Notes: generated from the letters alone by a model not told the origin. A DNA stretch of 23,181 nucleotides from Alphaproteobacteria bacterium (GCA_022600235.1 JAHZKS010000095.1:1-23181), one strand, 5' to 3'; counted from the first letter of the stretch, positions 7,262 through 15,052 are shown. A program made the numbers and translations.

Positions 7262-9583
7262 ATGAACTTTTCTAGACACTATTTATCTGTCTTTCTGTTG
7301 GCTTTCATAACTATTCTATCATTAAATTCTATTGCTCAGTGCAGCGTCGGCAGCTTGCCTTATGGTAAATGTGGTCATATAGGTATTCGCGGTGATACTG
7401 TTCCTACATGCACTAGCGATGGAGATTTACCATATGTCGTCGGTTGGGGGCATTCTTGCATGGTACCAGCTGGAGCTATAAATAAAAATGACACTTCATG
7501 CATTACTACTCCAAATCTTCTTGGAGAAGTTCTTGATACTATAACTACAGTTGGTATAGGAATTGATATGCGAGCAAATTTTTGTAGTGTAGGGAAGGGG
7601 GGTGACCCTAATATGGAAGGCGCATTTATAAGTAAGTCCTATTTAGATCAATGTGATTCTTTTTCTACAAAAAAAGGAAAGAAAGATTGTCGTAATAGTT
7701 TACTCAGAGGAATCAATCCATTTGATGGTAAACACTTAACTTCCAGAAGCAGTATAATAAAAACCACAACTAATCTTTGTAATGCATTGCCTAACAAAGA
7801 TAGGCCTGTAATTGATGGCGATGGTAAATATGTTTTCGTCAATAACAAGCAGGCTTTTTGCCCGATGATGCGTTGTAATATACCGACTGATACTATGATA
7901 TCTAAATATTATGACAGGATGGGCCCTCGAACAGCAATTATGTCAGTTTTTGCAACTCCTATAGGTGGGGTAATTAGTGCTTTAACAGGAGATTGTGTTG
8001 ATGTGGTAGAGCTTGGAGACGGAGATAAGAAAGGAGTTGGTATGTGGGATATTGTGCGGTTAAAAGGTGATATTGAAGGAGATAAAATATGCACAAAAAT
8101 GTTATTTCCTACTGGTTATAGTACTCTTGCATGTAAGGCACGTTCAATACCAAAGACATATTACTCAGAGACAAAAAACTGTTACCTCAAAAATTCTTCT
8201 TGTGTTACAGGAGAACTAAAATCTAAAAGCTTCTTTCCTCTAACTGCGCAAATAATGGAATGTATAAATGATCTGGTAACAAACATGTTTAAAACTCCAG
8301 AGAATTCAGAATGCAGTCAAAACCCTCTGGCTAAGTTCCAAGAAACCTTAAAAGATATAGTTAGGGTAATGATGATATTATACGTCATTGTTTTTGGCTT
8401 GAGAATTTTAATGGGTGGAGCTTTACCAAAAAAATCAGAGTTTTTCATATTTATATTAAAATTTGCTTTAGTTACATATTTTGCAGTTGGAACAATTCCA
8501 AATGCAGATCACAAAACTGGTCTAGAACAGGCTTATGAATTTGCAACAACAGCTATGAGTTCATTTGCTAATATTGTTGCTGGTAATGATGATTTAGGAG
8601 TTGATACAGAAGGAAATCCAATTATGGGAGCTAGATTATGTCAGTATAATACTGGAGATTATGAGAGTGGATACGAATATCTCGCATTATGGGATTCACT
8701 AGATTGTAAACTAGCTTATTATTTATCAATGGCTTCGCCTTTAAAAGGAGGGGGCCTAGAAGCCGTTCGAGGACAATTTATTCATATCGGGCTCTTTGCT
8801 ATAATTTGGGGAGCATTCTTTTCCTTTTCTATTCCTTTGGTAATTTTCTTATTCGCTTTCGGAATATTGCTGCTTTCTATTATAGTATATGTAGCTCATA
8901 TATATATCATAGCATTAATAGCTATATCTATTACAATATTTATGGGCCCCATTTTTATACCAATGGCTTTGTTTGCAAGAACAAAAGGATATTTTGATGA
9001 ATGGTTGAAATTGATTATTTCATATACTATTTATCCTACAATTGTGCTTGCTTTTGTAGGTATTATGGTTGCTACATTTGATCAAACTCTTTACCCTGAT
9101 TGTGAGTTTACTTTAACTCCTTATGGAAGTACAAGTTACTGGGAATTTACCACAGAACAATCGGATACGTGTAAAGATGCATATGGATATACAATTGCTG
9201 TTCTTACTTCAGGAAGTGCAAGTGAAGTAGTTGATTTTGCTGGAGGTTTATTTCAATTTTCTAGACTTAAGAGCGGAGATTATATGATAGAAAAATTGCT
9301 CTCATCCCTGATGATGGCTACATTCTTTGTATTTCTATTCTATTACTTTGCAAAACAATTATCAGCATTTGCAGCAGATGTTTCTATGTCAGTCAACTTA
9401 GGAAGTGTAGCTGTTTCTCCTACAGCTGTCGCTGATATGGCAATAAAAATTGCAACTAAGCAAGGTAAGAAAGGAGGTAAAGGATCAGCAAAAGGAAAAG
9501 GCAAGGATGACAAAGGAATTAGCGTTGCAGGAGAAGAGGGGGGCAAAGCCGGAAGAAGCGGGATACAGGTGTCTGGTAAATAG
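7262..9583 (+). CDS. virB6: VirB6/TrbL-family type IV secretion channel protein
   Basis: A 773-residue polytopic inner-membrane protein of the VirB6/TrbL family, which forms part of the type IV secretion channel. A signal peptide is at about residues 8-25, before a cysteine-rich periplasmic region to about 355. The conserved core starts with IVRVMMILYVIVFGLRILMG (about 366-385) and FFIFILKFALVTYFAVG, continues with a long hydrophobic block at about 505-615, and ends with LLSSLMMATFFVFLFYYF (about 680-697). The C-terminus is a glycine- and lysine-rich low-complexity tail. The long N-terminal extension and the basic tail are typical of Rickettsiales VirB6 paralogues. Those usually sit in a tandem virB6 cluster with virB3 and virB4; here no other vir gene is present, so this is an orphan copy. 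No damage is visible. Its closest paralogue number cannot be told from sequence alone. Confidence 0.88.
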   Translation: MNFSRHYLSVFLLAFITILSLNSIAQCSVGSLPYGKCGHIGIRGDTVPTCTSDGDLPYVVGWGHSCMVPAGAINKNDTSCITTPNLLGEVLDTITTVGIGIDMRANFCSVGKGGDPNMEGAFISKSYLDQCDSFSTKKGKKDCRNSLLRGINPFDGKHLTSRSSIIKTTTNLCNALPNKDRPVIDGDGKYVFVNNKQAFCPMMRCNIPTDTMISKYYDRMGPRTAIMSVFATPIGGVISALTGDCVDVVELGDGDKKGVGMWDIVRLKGDIEGDKICTKMLFPTGYSTLACKARSIPKTYYSETKNCYLKNSSCVTGELKSKSFFPLTAQIMECINDLVTNMFKTPENSECSQNPLAKFQETLKDIVRVMMILYVIVFGLRILMGGALPKKSEFFIFILKFALVTYFAVGTIPNADHKTGLEQAYEFATTAMSSFANIVAGNDDLGVDTEGNPIMGARLCQYNTGDYESGYEYLALWDSLDCKLAYYLSMASPLKGGGLEAVRGQFIHIGLFAIIWGAFFSFSIPLVIFLFAFGILLLSIIVYVAHIYIIALIAISITIFMGPIFIPMALFARTKGYFDEWLKLIISYTIYPTIVLAFVGIMVATFDQTLYPDCEFTLTPYGSTSYWEFTTEQSDTCKDAYGYTIAVLTSGSASEVVDFAGGLFQFSRLKSGDYMIEKLLSSLMMATFFVFLFYYFAKQLSAFAADVSMSVNLGSVAVSPTAVADMAIKIATKQGKKGGKGSAKGKGKDDKGISVAGEEGGKAGRSGIQVSGK

Positions 9584-9659
9584 AATAAAATTTTTTTAGT
9601 CTAAAATAAAATATACGAAACAATCCCATGATGTCATTACCTACAAACGCATTCCTACA

Positions 9660-10025
9660 TCACCCGCGCTGCCCTAAAACTACTCCCGTTCTCATCCTAT
9701 AACCACCCGCGCCGTCATCTTGAACTTGATTCAGGATCTCAAGCAGTCGAAGATCCATATGTATAAGATTCCGCATCAAGCGCGGAATGACAGCAAGTAA
9801 GTTACATTGTGTGCGAATTTTATACTATCCTACAAGACACTTTTATTTTCACCCTATAACTTGCTCCTGTTTTCATACTGCGCCCCCAACGCTATCATCC
9901 TGTAACTCACCCGCACCGTGTTATCCTGTAACCCGCGCGCCATCATCCTGAACTAACCGCACCGTGTTATCCTATAACCCGCGCACCGTCATCCTGTAAC
10001 TCACCCGCGCTGTCTTCATGAACTT
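9660..10025. repeat. Degenerate GC-rich tandem array, unit about 22-26 bp
   Basis: About nine or ten imperfect copies follow the pattern CACCCGCGCCGT, then CATCCTGTAAC. Clear copies begin near 9681, 9703, 9906, 9932, 9954, 9976 and 9999, with weaker ones near 9850-9900. Variants such as TTATCC for TCATCC and ACCGTG for GCCGTC recur. The array is interrupted at 9713-9793 by the palindromic element, whose left end carries the same GCGCCGTCATC sequence, so the array may have grown from the edge of that element. Confidence 0.7.
9713..9793 (-). repeat. 81-bp palindromic repeat element, copy 1
   Basis: The element holds two internal palindromes: one around TGAACTTGATTCAGGAT at the left, and ATTCCGC/GCGGAAT (9769-9788) at the right. 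Its outer ends GTCAT (9714-9718) and ATGAC (9787-9791) are complementary. Its reverse complement aligns without gaps to 18805-18885 at 59 of 81 positions (my count). Similar ATTCCGCGCTTGA-type palindromes are common intergenic repeats in alphaproteobacteria (family knowledge). Confidence 0.8.
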
Positions 10026-10068
10026 AATATGCGAATTTCCTAATTTATATACATATATTCAAATATTA

Positions 10069-10096
10069 TTGAATTTTATTAGTTTTTGTATATAAT
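10069..10096 (+). promoter_or_regulatory. Candidate promoter of the small acidic protein gene
   Basis: TTGAAT (10069-10074) and a perfect TATAAT (10091-10096) with a 16-base spacer precede the ATG at 10126. Just downstream, GTTAAC and ATTAAC around 10099-10114 form an imperfect palindrome that resembles a CtrA box but has six rather than seven bases between its TTAA halves. Confidence 0.5.
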
Positions 10097-10125
10097 AAGT
10101 TAACTTTAATTAACTATTTATATCT

Positions 10126-10536
10126 ATGTTTGAAAAATTTATGTCTGCCTTGTCTAGGGCTTATGAGAAGGCTTGTTATATCGCATTTGGAAACTATTTT
10201 GCTGATTTGCTTCATCAAGAAGCAAGGGATGAATTTATAAGCGCAGGAGTTTCAGAGCAAGACGCAGAAACATTAGCAGCTTTATTTGGTATGCAAGATA
10301 GTTCTGCTTTTCATTTCGCACAATATCTTAATGAACTTACACCTGATGAATTAAATCAGGCAGTAGCAAATTTCATTGAATGGTCAGAAGGTCATGCAGA
10401 AGAAGAAATTGGAGGCCACGCTTTAATGATTATAGAGCATTCTCACGAAGAGGTTGTGTTGGATCCTCAAGAAGATAATCAAGAAAATTTGCATGTTGGT
10501 GTTTGTGAGTGTTCAAGTGACGAAGAAGATCACTAA
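10126..10536 (+). CDS. Small acidic protein of unknown function
   Basis: A 136-residue, strongly acidic protein that I do not recognise. It has no signal peptide or membrane segment. Residues 1-90 look alpha-helical (FEKFMSALSRAYEKA, then DEFISAGVSEQDAETLAALF, then ELTPDELNQAVANFIEW). The tail is rich in E, D, H and C, including HSHEEVVLD, VCECSSDEEDH and six histidines overall, so metal binding is conceivable but unproven. A good promoter lies upstream and a strong terminator downstream, so it is a single-gene transcript. It follows the repeat array and has no functional link to its neighbours that I can see. Confidence 0.75.
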   Translation: MFEKFMSALSRAYEKACYIAFGNYFADLLHQEARDEFISAGVSEQDAETLAALFGMQDSSAFHFAQYLNELTPDELNQAVANFIEWSEGHAEEEIGGHALMIIEHSHEEVVLDPQEDNQENLHVGVCECSSDEEDH

Positions 10537-10563
10537 TTTAGTCTCTTAAAAGAAAGTATTAAA

Positions 10564-10607
10564 AAATGGCGTGTATTTTATTTAACAATATACGCCATTT
10601 CTTTATT
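10564..10607 (+). terminator. Rho-independent terminator after the small acidic protein gene
   Basis: AAATGGCGTGTATT (10564-10577) pairs with AATATACGCCATTT (10587-10600) along 14 positions, with one G-U pair and a nine-base loop, followed by a T-rich run. Confidence 0.85.
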
Positions 10608-10672
10608 CATATGCAAAAACTACAGAAGATTCTTTATACGCTAAAATGCTTATAGATGCAGCCTAAATTTAT

Positions 10673-10718
10673 TGTTATATCTGTATATCGTAGTTTAGAA
10701 TCAAAGTGATATCATCAC
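10673..10718 (+). promoter_or_regulatory. Candidate promoter and start-site palindrome of the outer-membrane protein gene
   Basis: TTGTTA (10673-10678) and TAGAAT (10696-10701) have a 17-base spacer. A palindrome, GTGAT-ATC-ATCAC (10706-10718), covers the expected start of transcription, where a bound repressor would block initiation. The ATG is at 10732. Confidence 0.45.
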
Positions 10719-10731
10719 ATTCTGTATACTA

Positions 10732-11406
10732 ATGAAATATATACTAACGTTTTTTCTTTTTTTTATTCCTGTCACTTCTTTTGCAGGTGGCTCTGATACC
10801 ATTGCTATATATCAAAAACCAAGTCTTGAAATAGCAGGTGGTGTTACAACATTTGGTAGTAATTTTAAAGGAGAGGGCTATAAGATGAAGCAAATTTACT
10901 CTCCTATAGTTCGTATAGGTATAAACAAAAAGATTGATCACCAACGTGAGTTTGCATTGCTATTAACAGACCAGTGGAATGGTAGGGCTAAAACAAGTTA
11001 CGTAGCAGGAGTGAGCAGTAATATTCACCATGCTATCGCAAAATTCCATACAGCTTCAATGTTAGCAACTTATAGATATTCAGCGAATATTCAAGATGGA
11101 TTTGTTCCTTATATATCAGCATCTATTGGTTTTGCGGTAAATTCTTTAAAAGAGATTCATACAGGAGATTCAGCTAAATCTGACTACCAGAGAAAAACTA
11201 TCATTCAGCCTGCATTTGGAGTCGGAATCGGAGGAAAATATCAAATAAATAAAAGCACAAAAATATTTGCAGAATACCAATATTTAGATTCTGGTAAAAT
11301 AAAAACTAGTTCTGTGGTTCATACTAATGGAACTTATACATCAGGCCAGTTAAAGCATAAGCTAAGGCAAAATCTTATATTCCTGGGCACAGAGTTTAAT
11401 TTTTAA
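10732..11406 (+). CDS. Outer-membrane beta-barrel protein
   Basis: A 224-residue protein with a clear signal peptide (MKYILTFFLFFIPVTSFA, cleavage expected after residue 18). The mature part alternates polar and hydrophobic residues as in small eight-stranded barrels: GFVPYISASIGFAVNS, then FGVGIGGKYQIN and KIFAEYQYLDSGKI. It ends in LGTEFNF, and a terminal phenylalanine is the usual outer-membrane insertion signal. It resembles the OmpA-like/Omp25-31 surface proteins of alphaproteobacteria in layout, but I cannot name a subfamily. The FG-GAP gene starts 15 bases after its stop, so the two probably share a transcript. A role in the cell surface or host contact is inference. Confidence 0.8.
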   Translation: MKYILTFFLFFIPVTSFAGGSDTIAIYQKPSLEIAGGVTTFGSNFKGEGYKMKQIYSPIVRIGINKKIDHQREFALLLTDQWNGRAKTSYVAGVSSNIHHAIAKFHTASMLATYRYSANIQDGFVPYISASIGFAVNSLKEIHTGDSAKSDYQRKTIIQPAFGVGIGGKYQINKSTKIFAEYQYLDSGKIKTSSVVHTNGTYTSGQLKHKLRQNLIFLGTEFNF

Positions 11407-11420
11407 TAAAGTATATAAAT

Positions 11421-12985
11421 ATGACACAAGCACAAGATGTAAGCTATTTAAGAAGTTTAAGGCCTTTTCTTTCAAAAACAGGCTCCTCTAATCATAAAAT
11501 AGAGAGTTATATAACGAGATATGAATCTGGAGATTTGACTCTTACTCAGTGTATGAGATTAATTTACCAATTAGATCCAACATCAACACTGGTTTCTGAT
11601 AATAATGGACTCACAGCCACTACAGAGGTTATATGTGCAAGACCTATAATAACAAGTAGTGCAGCATTAGAAAAATCATCATCAGCATATACTGCATGTG
11701 CAGGTGGTGGTTTTATGAGAATTAACGGCCCTGATGACTCAGATTTTGGATTAAGTTTGGCTATTGGAGATGTAACAGGAGATTCATTGCCAGAATTATT
11801 TGTTGGTGCTAATGGAAATAGTGGAAATGGTAATTTATATGTATTTGCTGATATAGCTACTGGCTTATCTTCGCCAGCAACGGTCTCATCTGTATCTTTT
11901 ACTATATCTGGTCTATCAAACGGAGATATTGGAGGTAGTACTATCACATCTGATATTAATAATGATGGGATTGCAGATATTATAGCTGGAGATGCAAATG
12001 CAGGAAGCAGCAATGAAGGTAAAGTTTATATCTTTTATGGCGAATCAAGTTTTGATTCATCTCTCACTACTAGCAATGCTTCTGTTACTATTACTGGGTC
12101 TTCAAGTTCAGAAGGCATAGGTAGAGAAGTAGCTGTAGGAGACCTTAACGGTGATGGAATTCCAGATTAGCAATAACATCTACTGCTGTTGGTAAAGTTT
12201 GGGTTTTTTATAGTACAAGCTTAACTTCATCTGCTTTAACTTCTTCAAGTGCAGATGTAACTATTACAGGAGCAGATATCAGCTTTGGTTCTTCTATAGC
12301 AGTTGCAGATGTTGTAGGAACAAGTGTTAATGATATCATTGTGGGCTCCACTAGCTCTGGTTCTGGAGACGAAGGCGAGGTTATTATTTTTGATGGCAGC
12401 TCTTTGCAAACAACCATGGATTCAACTAATATAGATACAACTATAACTGGAGACGAAGATAATGGATTTTTTGGTACTTCTTTAGCTACAGGCAATATTA
12501 TAGGAGATAGCGGAATTGATTTATTGGTTGGTGCTTCACAGCAAGGTACTGCTTATGTTATTGATAAAAATACAATAGGAAGTATTACTGCAGATAATGC
12601 AGATATTGTAATGTCTGGAGTAGGATTAAATAACAGATTTGGTAGATCTGTAGGAATAGGAGATTTTGATGGAGATGGAGATCAAGATATTGCTGTAGGA
12701 GCAACAGGAGTAACAACAGGAGGGGCTACTTATATTTTTTATAATATAGGCACAGCAACTCCTTTCCCATCATCAGCATCTAGTGCTGATGTAACAATTG
12801 CAACATCTGGATCAGATTTTATAGATTTTGGAGCAGAAATAGCAACTGGAGATTTCGACAAAGATTCAAAGACAGATTTAGCTATAGCAGATAATAATGA
12901 TGATTCAAATATAGTTATAATAATTCTTGGAGAGGGACTTACAGGTGTATCTGATATAAACCTAGGAACAGGGGCTGTAAGCTAA
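11421..12985 (+). pseudogene. FG-GAP/integrin-alpha-like seven-repeat propeller gene with a -1 frameshift
   Basis: Two frames make one protein. The first runs from the ATG at 11421 to a TAG at 12168-12170 (249 residues), breaking off in VGDLNGDGIPD. From 12170 the +2 frame continues with LAITSTAVGKVWVFY and stays open to 12985. GATTAGCA where GATTTAGCA is expected implies one lost T; restoring it gives 521 residues. The joined product has seven FG-GAP repeats, such as FGLSLAIGDVTGDSLPELFVG and FGRSVGIGDFDGDGDQDIAVG, several with DxDxDG calcium loops. Seven is the number needed for a closed beta-propeller, and the break falls in the third. No signal peptide is seen; the first 90 residues are unassigned. 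It follows the outer-membrane protein gene by 14 bases. A sequencing error is the main alternative to a real pseudogene. Confidence 0.88.
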
Positions 12986-12996
12986 TCTAACAGCCC
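12972..12996. terminator. Weak hairpin at the end of the propeller gene
   Basis: GGGCTGT (12972-12978) pairs with ACAGCCC (12990-12996) and spans the stop codon. No T run follows on either strand, so termination is uncertain. It lies between convergent genes. Confidence 0.35.
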
Positions 12997-13032
12997 TCTA
13001 ATATCTCCTTGATCATAGCATTTGAAAAAGCC

Positions 13033-13464
13033 TTAAGCATCTGCGTTTGTTTCGCCAGATAAATTGCTGCTCTCATTCTCTAAAATAGAAGCATCACCTT
13101 TGTCTAGATTACTATTATCGCAAGAGTCTACGCTTTGATCTTCTTGCGAGGTTGAGCTCGAAGCTTCTGTTGGAATTTTTAGTAGCGATTCTAAATCTGA
13201 AGTAAGTTGACCTACTTTATCCCTTGATTCTTTAAGAGTAGAAGCAAGAACTATCCTTTGATTCTCTGACTCTTCTAGGTTAGAAGTAAGATTACTAACT
13301 TGATCTCTTAAATCAGATAATTCAGATCTTGAATCTTCTATTTCGGTATTTAGTTGTGATTTCTCTGCTGAACATTCTGCTTTTAATTTTTCTTCTTCTG
13401 CTCCACAAGCATACTCATGAGCTGAATTACGCACTTTGTCTCTCATTTTTGTCCATTTTGACAT
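13033..13464 (-). CDS. Coiled-coil protein of unknown function
   Basis: A 143-residue protein with no signal peptide or membrane segment. Residues about 23-95 form a charged heptad-repeat coiled coil. Within it, LRDQVSNLTSNLEES (52-66) and SRDKVGQLTSDLESL (80-94) are copies 28 residues, or four heptads, apart. The C-terminal third is a serine-, aspartate- and asparagine-rich acidic tail, likely unfolded. An AAAGGG ribosome-binding site lies about seven bases before the ATG. The gene converges on the propeller gene. The rod-plus-acidic-tail layout would suit an adaptor or secreted protein, but no function can be assigned. Confidence 0.75.
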   Translation of the reverse strand: MSKWTKMRDKVRNSAHEYACGAEEEKLKAECSAEKSQLNTEIEDSRSELSDLRDQVSNLTSNLEESENQRIVLASTLKESRDKVGQLTSDLESLLKIPTEASSSTSQEDQSVDSCDNSNLDKGDASILENESSNLSGETNADA

Positions 13465-13960
13465 ATTTTTACCCTTTATAAGATTTTAAGATTAATGCTT
13501 TAAAAGCACTATATTTATATAAAAGTTTATCAAGATCTCAATAGCTAAGTATTTTTTATTCAGTATAGATAAAATCTATAGATTTTTGGCGTGGCAAGTT
13601 AAAGAGCGAGAATGATAAGAATCTAAGAAAGATTACACAGTACGAATGTCCATGATAAATACAGAGGAGAGTTTGATATAAGATTATTGTAGATCTTACT
13701 TAAAAGCTATCTATAGCAAACTCTAGCTCTTAAACTTACCCAAATAGATTTATCCACATATTAGTTTCCATAATAAATATTATGGTGTAATTACCTGTAT
13801 AACTCTGTGCATATCTTATTCGCTATTAGCACCTTCCCTGTGCAAATATACGGTTTAATATAATTTGGGAGCTCTATGAGCTTAAAAAATTATAAATTTA
13901 TAGATTGGAAACGAACGAAAAGTTAAAAAATGTGCTAAATAATAACTAGATGTTCTTCAG
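13465..13960. other. Gene-free region of 496 bases with nested inverted repeats
   Basis: No coding region is supported. It contains an A+T palindrome, TATAGAT-AAA-ATCTATA (13564-13580), the nested structure at 13596-13737 listed separately, and one perfect DnaA-box match, TTATCCACA (13750-13758). The left end must also hold the promoter of the coiled-coil gene on the minus strand, which I could not place. Confidence 0.6.
13596..13737. other. Nested inverted repeats, possible structured RNA or small mobile-element relic
   Basis: An outer stem pairs AAGTTAAAGAGC (13596-13607) with GCTCTTAAACTT (13726-13737) at 11 of 12 positions. One base inside its right arm begins a second stem: AGAGTTTGATATA (13668-13680) with TATAGCAAACTCT (13712-13724) at 12 of 13. 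Within that are TAAGAT/ATCTTA (13679-13684, 13693-13698) and, on the 5' side, a small hairpin AATCT/AGATT (13620-13634). The strand of any transcript is unknown. No match to a known RNA family is claimed. Confidence 0.3.
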
Positions 13961-14434
13961 TTAATTAGCATTACCTTGGTCACCAAGAAACCCTTCACCC
14001 GCTAATTTATAATAAACTGCATCATGGTGGCGTGCTGCATTAAAATAATCTACCTCACCTGTGAAATGATTAGGATAGTCTTTAAAAATTGCATTACAGA
14101 ATGGACCCCAAAATGAATTCCATTTCTCCTCTATTTCAATTTTTATTTCACAATCTATGTGTTCTTCTGAATTACCAAAGTTTGGTAGGTTTTGAATTTC
14201 AAAAACAATATCCTCAATCACTTTTGCCCCTGTTTCATGAGCCTTATCATACTCATTTATTAACGCAGCATTTATATCGAACTCTACATTTTGAGATGTT
14301 AATGCAAATATTTTCACGAATGAATAACCAATTGTAAATTTTTCTACAACAATCATTGATACAAGAAAAGAAATCAGTTCATGATCTACGCATTCACCCT
14401 TTTTTGAATCATCAAGCAAATAATCAACTTCCAT
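13961..14434 (-). CDS. Unknown protein, possibly the 3' part of a split gene
   Basis: A 157-residue protein that I do not recognise. A hydrophobic stretch, ELISFLVSMIVVEKFTIGYSF, lies at about residues 19-39, followed by acidic and aromatic-rich sequence (IEEKWNSFWGPFCNAIF, then RHHDAVYYKLAGEGF). Its ATG is two bases after the stop of the gene at 14437-14907, in another frame. The frame is also open for about 30 codons upstream of the ATG, reading LLLYDYIDLG just before it. The two ORFs could be a coupled pair or one gene of about 310 residues broken by a frameshift. Function unknown. Confidence 0.55.
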   Translation of the reverse strand: MEVDYLLDDSKKGECVDHELISFLVSMIVVEKFTIGYSFVKIFALTSQNVEFDINAALINEYDKAHETGAKVIEDIVFEIQNLPNFGNSEEHIDCEIKIEIEEKWNSFWGPFCNAIFKDYPNHFTGEVDYFNAARHHDAVYYKLAGEGFLGDQGNAN

Positions 14435-14436
14435 AC

Positions 14437-14907
14437 CTAAATCAATGTAGTCATATAATAATAGATTGCAAAAGAAGATAATCGATGAATAAAAGGCATA
14501 GTAAAAGCTGTGTAGAATTGCCCCTTAGGAGTCATCTCTCCTAATCTTAAAAGATTGAAAGGTGCTATTAAAAACATCGCAAAAGGAGATAATACATATT
14601 CAGACAGAGAAAAATCTCTTGAATAAGATGGAATTGCGCAACCTTCATCATCCGTCTCTTTAGCTTTATAGTAAGATGGATCGGAAGAATACAGATGCAA
14701 AGAAAGATCCACTAGAGAGTCAGCAACAAGTTTCGTAACGGCAAGAGATCCAACTCTTAAAGCAGTTGTACTATATTTGTTACAAAGAACCTCAGGAAAA
14801 AATTTAAATAAACCACTCAGATGTTTATTCCCTATGCGGTCTTGCACAAACCAAGTCTGGATACGAAATGAATAAGGAAATTTAGGAATATAAGAAAGTA
14901 CAGGCAT
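14437..14907 (-). CDS. Unknown protein with C-terminal hydrophobic region, possibly the 5' part of a split gene
   Basis: A 156-residue protein that I do not recognise. The N-terminal part is aromatic and basic (VLSYIPKFPYSFRIQTWFV). The C-terminal third has two hydrophobic segments, YVLSPFAMFLIAPFNLL (about 109-125) and FTMPFIHRLSSFAIYYY (about 134-150), which could be membrane helices. It starts 13 bases after the small duplicated gene at 14921-15052 and ends two bases before the next ORF, so a polycistronic transcript is likely. A GAGAT purine stretch precedes the ATG. Whether it is complete depends on the frameshift question raised for its neighbour. Confidence 0.55.
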   Translation of the reverse strand: MPVLSYIPKFPYSFRIQTWFVQDRIGNKHLSGLFKFFPEVLCNKYSTTALRVGSLAVTKLVADSLVDLSLHLYSSDPSYYKAKETDDEGCAIPSYSRDFSLSEYVLSPFAMFLIAPFNLLRLGEMTPKGQFYTAFTMPFIHRLSSFAIYYYMTTLI

Positions 14908-14920
14908 ATTTTTATCTCAT

Positions 14921-15052
14921 TTAACTATTATAATCACAACCATGTTCCACTGGCTTTTGGTAAGCAGCAAACAAAGCACCTAAGAAAGCATTAGATTTTT
15001 TTTGTGAACTCTCAAGCCTATGAGATAATCCTTCTTTAGGTACAGACGGCAT
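14921..15052 (-). CDS. Small duplicated protein, copy A (43 residues)
   Basis: The protein begins MPSVPKEGLSHRLESS and contains FLGALFAAYQKP. It aligns to the first 34 residues of the gene at 15258-15479 with 18 identities (my count). A longer frame starts at 15130, but its extra 26 codons lie in DNA that aligns with the non-coding upstream region of copy B, so the ATG at 15052 is the better start. Copy A lacks about 30 residues present in copy B after AYQKP, although both end in related DNA and a similar C-terminus (CDYNS and CGFDN); an internal deletion in A or an insertion in B fits. Function unknown. Confidence 0.65.
   Translation of the reverse strand: MPSVPKEGLSHRLESSQKKSNAFLGALFAAYQKPVEHGCDYNS

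Larger units (their letters stand above)
9584..10125. other. Gene-free region of 542 bases holding repeats and a promoter
   Basis: I see no coding region on either strand. Most of the stretch is unusually C- and G-rich for this genome and consists of degenerate tandem repeats with an embedded palindromic element. The last 100 bases return to high A+T and carry the promoter of the next gene. No convincing terminator for virB6 was found at the left end. Confidence 0.7.

Noticed and set aside
9584..10125. CRISPR array in the tandem-repeat region
   Set aside because: Units are degenerate and contiguous, with no unique spacers of constant length and no cas genes nearby.
11564..12013. Minus-strand open frame of 149 codons opposite the propeller gene
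   Set aside because: It mirrors the low-complexity glycine, serine and aspartate codons of the FG-GAP repeats; the plus strand has clear repeats.
13596..13737. 6S RNA
   Set aside because: A closing stem and terminal stem exist, but the internal bubble is about 60 bases on one side and one on the other, unlike the balanced 6S bubble.
13741..13960. Possible chromosome origin, from a perfect DnaA box (TTATCCACA) in AT-rich DNA
   Set aside because: Only one exact box is present, the other two candidates (TGTGCATAT, TGTGCAAAT) mismatch, and no origin-linked genes are nearby.
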